Of a DNA stretch of 64,000 bases, positions 38,177 through 44,999 are shown piece after piece. A program made the position numbers and the translations under genes. Source of the stretch: Phycisphaerae bacterium (lineage in GTDB: Bacteria; Planctomycetota; Phycisphaerae; Tepidisphaerales; Tepidisphaeraceae). The stretch covers positions 1 to 64,000 of the forward strand of contig JAICIO010000001.1 of assembly GCA_025924315.1 (NCBI GenBank), read 5' to 3'. The notes beneath the pieces are model-generated. The model saw only the letters and a list, made by a program, of their open reading frames with translations, had not been told where the DNA came from and made no database searches. How positions within the stretch are numbered: the stretch's first letter is position 1; each line of letters opens with the position of its first letter.

Positions 38177-39148
38177 TCAGAGATTTCGATCCGCGATCGC
38201 AATGATGTTGAGGTTGCATGCCTGGGCGGCCATCCAGAAGGGGAGAATATTCTTGCCGAGATCGACGAAGAGCACGCTCCGCAGATTCAGCTGCCGCTGC
38301 GCGTGACGGAGGCGCCGTTCGATCTCGTCGATCATCGCGAAGCGCTCGAATGTCTCGTCTGCGATGGCGTTTCGCTTCGCAGAGAGAATGACACGCGCTA
38401 TGCCTTGAGCCAGTCCCGCGAAATAGGCGGTGCGATGCCCCTTCGCGGCGGCGATGAAGTAGTAACGCTTCATCCAATCCATCGCGAAAGGGCGGACCCA
38501 TTTCTCCGGGAAGTGACGTGACGCGAGGACGAGATTGTTGCGCACATCAAGCCGCGTGACGCGCTTGCTGAAGCGCGTCGTCGGCGTCTTGAGATGAGTG
38601 ACGTGCAGATCGTCGAACATCCGCACGTCCCAGCCCGCGTCCATCAGTCGCAGCGAAAGGTCGTACTCCTCGGCCTGCATGAAGAAGTCTTCTGGAAGCC
38701 CTCCGACCTGTTCCAGTGCGATGCGACGAAAGCCGGTTCCGCAGCCGATGAACACGCTCGGATATGCGCTGCATTCGCGGGTGCCGTCAGGAAGCGTGAC
38801 AGTGAACACTGCCGCGCCGAGTGATTCGTATCGACGGAAGTGAGCGACCATTCGTTGAAGCGAATTGCCTTCGGGGAACGAATCGTCATCGAGGAAAATC
38901 ACAAATTCGCCGCGAGCGTGCGCGAGGCCGACATTTTTCGCACAGGGGCCTTTGTTTCGCTGAAGCGCGATCAGGCGGACGCCCAGGTTTTCTTCGATGA
39001 TCGCGTCGACGGTTCCGTCACCGCTCGCGTTATCGACGATGATAATCTCGAACTGCTCGCGGGGAAGGCCACAATCGACGAGACGCCGCAACGTCTGCAG
39101 CAATACCTCGCGGCGGTTGTAGGTCGAGATGAGAAACGTGATGAGCAT
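38177..39148 (-). CDS. Family 2 glycosyltransferase, probably truncated
   Basis: 323 residues from the ATG at 39148. GT-A fold features are FLISTYNRREVLLQTL, IIVDNASGDGTVDAII, the metal-site region VIFLDDDSF and FMQAEEYDLSLRLMDAG. The catalytic domain (about 1-235) is followed by a helical segment and ends abruptly at ADRNL with TGA, while the frame goes on beyond (see 37922). It probably transfers sugars to an envelope glycan; donor unknown. It is the last member of a glycan gene run on the minus strand. Confidence 0.85.
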   Translation of the reverse strand: MLITFLISTYNRREVLLQTLRRLVDCGLPREQFEIIIVDNASGDGTVDAIIEENLGVRLIALQRNKGPCAKNVGLAHARGEFVIFLDDDSFPEGNSLQRMVAHFRRYESLGAAVFTVTLPDGTRECSAYPSVFIGCGTGFRRIALEQVGGLPEDFFMQAEEYDLSLRLMDAGWDVRMFDDLHVTHLKTPTTRFSKRVTRLDVRNNLVLASRHFPEKWVRPFAMDWMKRYYFIAAAKGHRTAYFAGLAQGIARVILSAKRNAIADETFERFAMIDEIERRLRHAQRQLNLRSVLFVDLGKNILPFWMAAQACNLNIIAIADRNL

Positions 39149-39164
39149 TGCTGGTCCTGCTCTT

Positions 39165-39240
39165 GTCGGGTGCGCTTCAGCGCGCGGGTTACTTTCGTCC
39201 ACTGGGCACAACATAACCGGTGCGCTGAAGCGCACCCTAC
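39165..39240. repeat. Palindromic repeat family A, copy 6 (TGCGC version)
   Basis: The right arm TGCGCTGAAGCGCACCCTAC is intact; the left arm has GTCGGG instead of GTAGGG and CGCGCGG in the outer part. On the minus strand the TAG of the intact arm is the stop codon of the GT2 gene at 39237. Confidence 0.93.
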
Positions 39241-40013
39241 GCGGCAAGCGGCAGGGCATGCAGTCCACGCAATGTGCACGGCTGCTCGGGATTAAAATCG
39301 TTGAACGCGAGATTGCGCGGCGGAAGATCCCATTTTTCGAACAGCTTACGATTGTCTTCCGCACCGAAATGCGAGTCGGCGGCGCGACGGTCGTCTTCGA
39401 TCTCATCGTGATCGATCGCGGATTCCCACGCGGGGATAACTTGTAATCCCGTATGCCATGCTTTCAGCGAGAGATCCGGATCCGCAGCGCGGACGTAGTA
39501 GCGTTCGTCGAAATAGTTGAGCTGCTCGAATGTCGATCGCTTCGCTATCGGGAAGTTCGCGTAGAGCGTTCCGCGGACATGGCAGAGCTGGTACTTCTGT
39601 CCCCCGCGCTCGACCTCGTACGCAACATTCCAGTTCGCATTCCACCGGTGAAACATCGCAATGAAGCCGATATTGGCCGGCGACGAATCAATCTGCTCGA
39701 CCGCGCGATCGAGTGAGTCCGCGATTGGACGTGCATCGTCATTCAGCCACGTGAGGTTGCGTCCCGTCGCGGCGCGAAATCCCTTGTTCGTGCCACGCAC
39801 GAAACCTTCCCGCTTCTCCTCGCGGATGATCTTCAGGCGATCGCCGAGGAGGTGCTTCGCGTCCTTCAGGACGAGTGACGTGTGATCGGTGCTGGCTCCG
39901 TCGACGACGACAAGCTCGAAGTCGCAAGAAGTCGTGCGCGCAATCGCTGCGATCGATCGTTGAAGCAGATCAGCGCGATCGCAGGTTGGCAGAACAATCG
40001 AGAGGTCGAACAT
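39237..40013 (-). CDS. Family 2 glycosyltransferase
   Basis: 258 residues. N-terminal GT-A motif LSIVLPTCDRADLLQRSI, then VVVDGASTDHTSLV, GTNKGFRAATGRNLTWLNDD (metal-binding DD) and DERYYVRAADPDLSLKAW. Cytoplasmic, probably acts on a lipid-linked or protein-linked glycan. The C-terminal end PLAA and stop are formed at the edge of a family A repeat. Same strand as hldE, separated by a long hairpin repeat. Confidence 0.85.
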   Translation of the reverse strand: MFDLSIVLPTCDRADLLQRSIAAIARTTSCDFELVVVDGASTDHTSLVLKDAKHLLGDRLKIIREEKREGFVRGTNKGFRAATGRNLTWLNDDARPIADSLDRAVEQIDSSPANIGFIAMFHRWNANWNVAYEVERGGQKYQLCHVRGTLYANFPIAKRSTFEQLNYFDERYYVRAADPDLSLKAWHTGLQVIPAWESAIDHDEIEDDRRAADSHFGAEDNRKLFEKWDLPPRNLAFNDFNPEQPCTLRGLHALPLAA

Positions 40014-40040
40014 TGCAGACTCCGTTATCGATTTCGGACC

Positions 40041-40124
40041 CTGTCATTCTGAGCGAAGCGAAGAATCTCGATATCAGGCGCGTCTTCAGATCCCGAGATC
40101 CTTCGCTTCGCTCAGGATAACTAG
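40041..40124. repeat. Inverted repeat family F (TTCTGAGCGAAGCGAAG type)
   Basis: The left arm ATTCTGAGCGAAGCGAAGAA and the right arm TTCGCTTCGCTCAGGATAA are imperfect reverse complements, with AATCTCG/CGAGAT pairing further in. It fills the gap between GT2 and hldE. The sequence type resembles hairpins I recall from many environmental bacterial genomes; this is memory only. Confidence 0.85.
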
Positions 40125-40140
40125 GCTCTTGTGGCTTTCA

Positions 40141-41706
40141 TCATGACGCCAGCCGGGCGCGGTCGAGGCGCGATTCGCGGTGGTGGATGCTTTCGATCAG
40201 TTTCTCTGCTGCGAGCGGCGCGTTCCCGATGGACTGCACTTCGATCGCGGCGGCGAGGGAGCCGAGTAATGCGGCGGCTTGCAGCGACCCGCCGCAGGCG
40301 AGGGCGAGACTTGCGGTGGCGAGCAACGCATCGCCGCAGCCCAGCGCGTCGAGCGCGTGACTCGCGAAGGCCGGCAAATATTCGCTACGCAATCGGCCGT
40401 CGGAGGCGTCCGGTGTTTCGAGGGGCCAGTCGAAGGTGACTAAGCCTTGTTTGCCGAGCGTGATCATCGCCTGCTTCGCTTCGGTGGCGGTGAGTAATTT
40501 TGAGACCACCGCGCCCAGACCGCTGGAGAAATCGTTCACTGTTTCGCGGAGTTCGCGCTCCGTCGGGCAGAGCAGATCAACCGATTTAAAGCGGAGCAGG
40601 TTGCTCTGCTTTCCGCTCACATCCGCGGTAAGGATCGGCACCTGCTTTCGCAGCGGTTCCATCACTCTCTCGAGCAGTGCGGAGGTGATCAAGCCATAGC
40701 CGAAGTCGGCGAAGATGACCGCGGCCGCCCCATCTGAAGCCGCCAGGATTTGATCCGCCAACGTTTCTTCGCTTCGCGAATCCAGCGGCGCCTGGCCGCC
40801 CTCGTCCGCCTTGAGCATCTTCGTTTCATCGACGAGATAGCGCGTCTTCGTCACGATCTGCCGTCGCTGCGTGAGCGTCGTTAGATCGACTCCACCCGAT
40901 CGCAACCGCATCTCGATTTGTCGTGACGCATCGTCGTCAGCAAGTGACGTGACAAGATGCGGTGACGCGCCGAGCCCCGCGAGATGCATCGCGATCACGC
41001 CGGCTCCGCCGTCGTATTCTTTTCGCTCGAGCACGCGAAGCGCCATCATCGGCGCTTCGCCCGCGACGCCGCTTGTGTCGCAGAAGTTATAGCGATCGAG
41101 AATGTAATCGCCGATCACGAGCACCTTTTGTCCGCGGAAGCGGTGGATGAGATTTTGCAGGTTCTCGCTTGTCAGGTCGTAGCGTGAGCAGAAGCGGCGG
41201 ATCTTTTCATCGTCGAATTCCTCGGCGCGCGGCATGCCGCCGATCAATGCCGTCGAGGAGTAAACGATGTCACCGCTGCTGAAGATGACGCGTCCGCCCG
41301 CGCCGGTCACCGCGTCGCGCTCGCGAAGGAAGCGGGCGTCGTGGCTGTTCTCATATTCGCGGCCCTTCATGTAGATGTCGGGCTGGAGCTGCTGGAGCAA
41401 CTCGACCGCCGTCGCATTCGGATTGAGATAAACGTAATCGACGCACTCGAGTGCAGCGAGACTGGCGGCGCGAAGATCGTCAGGGATCAACGGGCGATTC
41501 GCGCCTTTGTTCACATGCGTGTCGGCGCTGACTGAGACGATGAGGATGTCGCCGAGCGATTTCGCGTGTTGCAGATGATGGATGTGGCCGGGATGGACGA
41601 TGTCGAAGCAGCCATGGCAATGCACAACGGTTTTCCCATCCGTGCGCGCGGCGGATCGAATCGTCAGTAGCTCTGCGAGGGAACAAATCTTTCGACTCTG
41701 CGGCAT
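40141..41706 (-). CDS. hldE: Bifunctional heptose-7-phosphate kinase/heptose-1-phosphate nucleotidyltransferase with reversed domain order
   Basis: 521 residues. The N-terminal part (about 20-150) is a nucleotidyltransferase: GCFDIVHPGHIHHL (HxGH) and MKGREYEN. The C-terminal part (about 195-510) is a PfkB-type kinase: VIGDYILDRYNF, GGAGVIAMHLAGLGA and the catalytic DALGCGDALLA. Classical HldE/RfaE has kinase first, nucleotidyltransferase second, so this is an inverted fusion. It should make ADP- or another NDP-heptose for envelope glycans. It follows the methyltransferase gene by 8 bp in an operon. Confidence 0.88.
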   Translation of the reverse strand: MPQSRKICSLAELLTIRSAARTDGKTVVHCHGCFDIVHPGHIHHLQHAKSLGDILIVSVSADTHVNKGANRPLIPDDLRAASLAALECVDYVYLNPNATAVELLQQLQPDIYMKGREYENSHDARFLRERDAVTGAGGRVIFSSGDIVYSSTALIGGMPRAEEFDDEKIRRFCSRYDLTSENLQNLIHRFRGQKVLVIGDYILDRYNFCDTSGVAGEAPMMALRVLERKEYDGGAGVIAMHLAGLGASPHLVTSLADDDASRQIEMRLRSGGVDLTTLTQRRQIVTKTRYLVDETKMLKADEGGQAPLDSRSEETLADQILAASDGAAAVIFADFGYGLITSALLERVMEPLRKQVPILTADVSGKQSNLLRFKSVDLLCPTERELRETVNDFSSGLGAVVSKLLTATEAKQAMITLGKQGLVTFDWPLETPDASDGRLRSEYLPAFASHALDALGCGDALLATASLALACGGSLQAAALLGSLAAAIEVQSIGNAPLAAEKLIESIHHRESRLDRARLAS

Positions 41707-41714
41707 GCGTCTCC

Positions 41715-42671
41715 TCAGCCGGCCTTTCGTAGAAGCATCTCGATCGAGCGAACGATGAGGTCGTCGAAGTCATCGGTCCGCGCCCGGAAGATCGGCGCAT
41801 AGGATTGGACGAGATCGACGAAGGCGGTGTTGAACTTTTCGAAACAGTCGACGACCTGGAACTGGCGCCCTGCCACATGGAGCATCTGGCGGAATTGCGA
41901 CAGATGCCACTTGTTCACGTTTCGGACGATTCGTCCCTTGCCGCGTGATGCAGCAGACGCATTCAAGTCGTCTTCGCGAAAGAGGAGATGGCAGTAGGGC
42001 ACATCGACGCTCGCCCACTGGTGGGCGCCCTGGGGCGAGAAATAGAGCGGGCCGAAGGATGCGTACAGCACGCCGCCCGGTTTCAGTATCCCATGCAGCT
42101 CACGCAAGACGGCGGGCGGGTCGAGAAAGTGCTCGAACGCGTCGAACGAGAAAACCACGTCGAACTGGTTGCGTGGAAGATCGGATTGCTGAGCGTCGCC
42201 CGCGTGGAATTCGACACCGGCGGAGCGCGCCTCGGGCGAGAAGCGACCGGCTTTCAGATCGAGCGCGGATACGCGGTAGCCCATCTTCGCGAGTGTCGCG
42301 CCGACGAGGCCATCGCCGCAGGCGAGGTCAAGGAATCGTGCACCGGGTGAGCGAAATCGTGCGGTGGCCTTCAGCACTTCGAGCGCGCGGGCGGCGGCCT
42401 TTTCGCGAGGCAGGCGCGCGTCGCCGCGGGTTTGACTTTTTCGGTAGCGCGCGAGCAGGGGATCGAGCTCGGCTGGATCGAGATAGCGGTCGTCGGGAAT
42501 CGCGTCTTCGAATGCGCGGCGGGCCGTCGAGGCCTGAGCTCGGGAGAGCGAATCAAGCGTGTGAAAGATCGCGCGGCGGATGCGGGTTCCGCGCAGCTGT
42601 GTTTTGGCTTCGCCCCATCGATAGAGCGGGTGAATGAGCAGCGACGATGCGTATTGCGCGGCGTCTTCCAT
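41715..42671 (-). CDS. SAM-dependent class I methyltransferase
   Basis: 318 residues. Motif I is FLDLACGDGLVGATLAKMG at about residue 115, motif II GVEFHAGDAQQSDLP and motif III FDVVFSFDAFEHFLDPP, the standard order for class I methyltransferases (Methyltransf_11 type). The N-terminal 100 residues are Arg-rich and variable. It probably methylates a glycan or lipid-linked sugar, given neighbours hldE and two glycosyltransferases. It starts 162 bp from the divergent glycosyltransferase gene. Confidence 0.82.
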   Translation of the reverse strand: MEDAAQYASSLLIHPLYRWGEAKTQLRGTRIRRAIFHTLDSLSRAQASTARRAFEDAIPDDRYLDPAELDPLLARYRKSQTRGDARLPREKAAARALEVLKATARFRSPGARFLDLACGDGLVGATLAKMGYRVSALDLKAGRFSPEARSAGVEFHAGDAQQSDLPRNQFDVVFSFDAFEHFLDPPAVLRELHGILKPGGVLYASFGPLYFSPQGAHQWASVDVPYCHLLFREDDLNASAASRGKGRIVRNVNKWHLSQFRQMLHVAGRQFQVVDCFEKFNTAFVDLVQSYAPIFRARTDDFDDLIVRSIEMLLRKAG

Positions 42672-42833
42672 GACAATGCGACATCATCGGTATCGGCTAA
42701 ACCCCTCTCGCGGCGTGAGATTATCGGACAACAAGGTTTTCGGCCGATACTAACCGCAGGTTCACAAGGAGATTTCCTGCACGCATCCTGCGAAGAAGCG
42801 AGCACATCGACAAGGCAAAGCGCTGATAGTTTG

Positions 42834-44999
42834 ATGCGCGCCGAACGTTGGGCCGAAGCGGCCGACGCGATTGCGGCGCTCGGTGTCGCGGACGAGGCGA
42901 CGCACACTCGTCTGACGCTTTGTCGGAACCTGGCAGCATTGCAGGCGTATCGGCCGGCGGTCTATCGCGCGATCGCGGAGGCGCCGGAGAACGATTGTTA
43001 TTCGATCATCCCCGCGAAGGGCGGGGTGAAAACTGTTGCGCTGACGCAAGCCGACGCGCGGCTGGTATCGCTTTCGGGCGGGAATGATCCGGGCGCCTCG
43101 GTGCAGCATATTGTGGGTCAGCTCGCACCGACGATTCGCGCGGGACAGCCGATTTGTCTGGCGGGGATTGGCGATGGGTATCTGCTGGATTGGGTCGCGA
43201 AGAATCCGCCCGCGCTGCCGGTGGGACGGCCCCATGCGATCGTGATGATCGAGCCGGATGCGCGGCTCGTGCTCGCGTGCCTGATGCTGCACGATTACAC
43301 GGGCGAGAATGGCCCGATCGAACAGAAACGCATTCGCTGGTACATCGGCGCGAGCGCATGCGAAGATTTGAAGCGCGATACGCTCGCGGATGTGATGCTG
43401 CCGTTTCCCACGATCACGGCGCGGCTCGGGCTGCAGTCGAAAGAAATCGACGCGCGGCTGGCCGAGACGATGCTCGAGGCGAATCGGATGAAGGATCGCT
43501 TCATCGCGGAGTACGCCGAGTACGCGAAGGAATTGACGGCGGAGAAGCTGGCCGAGCTGCTCGGCCCGAATCCGCCGCGCAAGCCGCGCGTGCTGCTGAT
43601 GACGACGCGGTTTTCGACGGTATTGCAATTCGCGACGCGCGATTCCGCCGACGCGTTTCGAGCGAATGGGTGGGATGCACACGTGTTGATCGAGCCATCG
43701 CCTCATCACGCGATCAATCGCATCGCCATCGCGCAGGCGGCGGCGGAGTTCAAGCCGGATGTCGTGTTCCAGCTCGATCATCTGCGGCACGAGCACGGCG
43801 GAGTTTTTCCGGCGAATGTGCCATTCGTTTGCTGGATTCAGGATCATCTGCCGAACCTCACGCGCATCGAAGCCGGCCAGAGCATTACGCCGCGGGATTT
43901 TGTGCTGACGAACCGCGAGCATGTGTATCACAAGGATTACGGGTACCCGCTACGGCAGTGCATTTATCTGGACAAGGCCACGCGCGTCCCGCCGATGCCC
44001 GCGAGCTGGGACCAGGATCTGCACGATCTCACCTTCGTGTCGAACTGCTCGCGCGAGCCGAAGGATCTGGCGGACCAGCTCGTCGCGAAGATTTCCAATC
44101 CAATCGCGGCGAATGTCATCCGACGGTTCGCGGATCGGACGATCGAGCGCTACGATGCGGGCGAGTCGCTTTCGACGGCGACCGAGATTCGCGAGGCGCT
44201 CAGTGAGATCGAACGCGAGCAGGGCGTTGAGCTCTGCAAGCTGGTGCAGATGGATCAGCTCATGAGCGCGATCTCGCATCCGTTCAATGACTATCTGTAT
44301 CGACAGCAGGCGCTGCGATGGGCGACCGAAACGGCGCGCGAGATGGGTCTCGACATCGGGTTGTACGGCCAGGGGTGGGAGAAGAATGCGGAGTTCGCGC
44401 AGTTCGCGCGCGGGTATGCGGGTTATGGTGAAGAACTTGAAGATCTAACCCGGCGGACGAAGATCAATTTGCAAATCGTGCCGTTCGCGGCGACGCACCA
44501 GCGATTGCTGGATGGATTAATTTGCGGTGGATTTTTCCTCATTCGCGAGCACGCGGTGAATCGGATTCCGGCGGAGCTGACGGCGTTCGTCGAGAAGCAT
44601 TTCGATCCGAGCGTGCAGACGACGGAACACGCGCTGCGCGTTATTTCACATCAACTACGAGAAGAGTTTGAGCGGTTGCTTGGTGGATACCGCCGCTTGA
44701 TCGACGTGAACGATCCGGTGCAACGAGTGCGAGGATTCAAAGAGCGGGCGCTGGCGGTGAAGTTGCCGGATCTGGATGAAGTCTGTTTCTCGGACCGCGG
44801 CAGTTTCCGTGCGCGGGTAGAGCGATTCATTCAGGATCGCTCGGCGCGCGATGCAGTGATGCAAACGCAACGGCAATTCGTGATGGAGCGGTTTACCTAT
44901 CAGGCGCACATCGAGCGAATCGTTGACGAGATGCGCGATCGGATCGTTGGCGAATCAACGGACGAATTTTGTCTTCCCGCTAAGCCGCAAGCGGCTTGA
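42834..44999 (+). CDS. Large glycosyltransferase-like protein (Maf/MptE-like N-terminal and CgeB-like C-terminal parts)
   Basis: 721 residues from ATG 42834; the open frame extends upstream, so a longer form with an alternative start is possible. Residues about 45-230 resemble the DUF115/Maf-type sugar transferase fold (ICLAGIGDGYLLDWVA, VMIEPDARLVLAC). From about 250, PRVLLMTTRFSTVLQFATRD and FVCWIQDHLPNLT followed by QIVPFAATHQRLLDGLICGG look like the CgeB/family 1-like glycosyltransferase group. It is divergent from the glycan run and is the only plus-strand gene there. Confidence 0.62.
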   Translation: MRAERWAEAADAIAALGVADEATHTRLTLCRNLAALQAYRPAVYRAIAEAPENDCYSIIPAKGGVKTVALTQADARLVSLSGGNDPGASVQHIVGQLAPTIRAGQPICLAGIGDGYLLDWVAKNPPALPVGRPHAIVMIEPDARLVLACLMLHDYTGENGPIEQKRIRWYIGASACEDLKRDTLADVMLPFPTITARLGLQSKEIDARLAETMLEANRMKDRFIAEYAEYAKELTAEKLAELLGPNPPRKPRVLLMTTRFSTVLQFATRDSADAFRANGWDAHVLIEPSPHHAINRIAIAQAAAEFKPDVVFQLDHLRHEHGGVFPANVPFVCWIQDHLPNLTRIEAGQSITPRDFVLTNREHVYHKDYGYPLRQCIYLDKATRVPPMPASWDQDLHDLTFVSNCSREPKDLADQLVAKISNPIAANVIRRFADRTIERYDAGESLSTATEIREALSEIEREQGVELCKLVQMDQLMSAISHPFNDYLYRQQALRWATETAREMGLDIGLYGQGWEKNAEFAQFARGYAGYGEELEDLTRRTKINLQIVPFAATHQRLLDGLICGGFFLIREHAVNRIPAELTAFVEKHFDPSVQTTEHALRVISHQLREEFERLLGGYRRLIDVNDPVQRVRGFKERALAVKLPDLDEVCFSDRGSFRARVERFIQDRSARDAVMQTQRQFVMERFTYQAHIERIVDEMRDRIVGESTDEFCLPAKPQAA

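Noticed and set aside
38130-38180. Selenocysteine explanation for the TGA in the GT2 gene
   Set aside because: No convincing SECIS-like hairpin follows the TGA, and glycosyltransferases are not known selenoproteins; a nonsense mutation is simpler.
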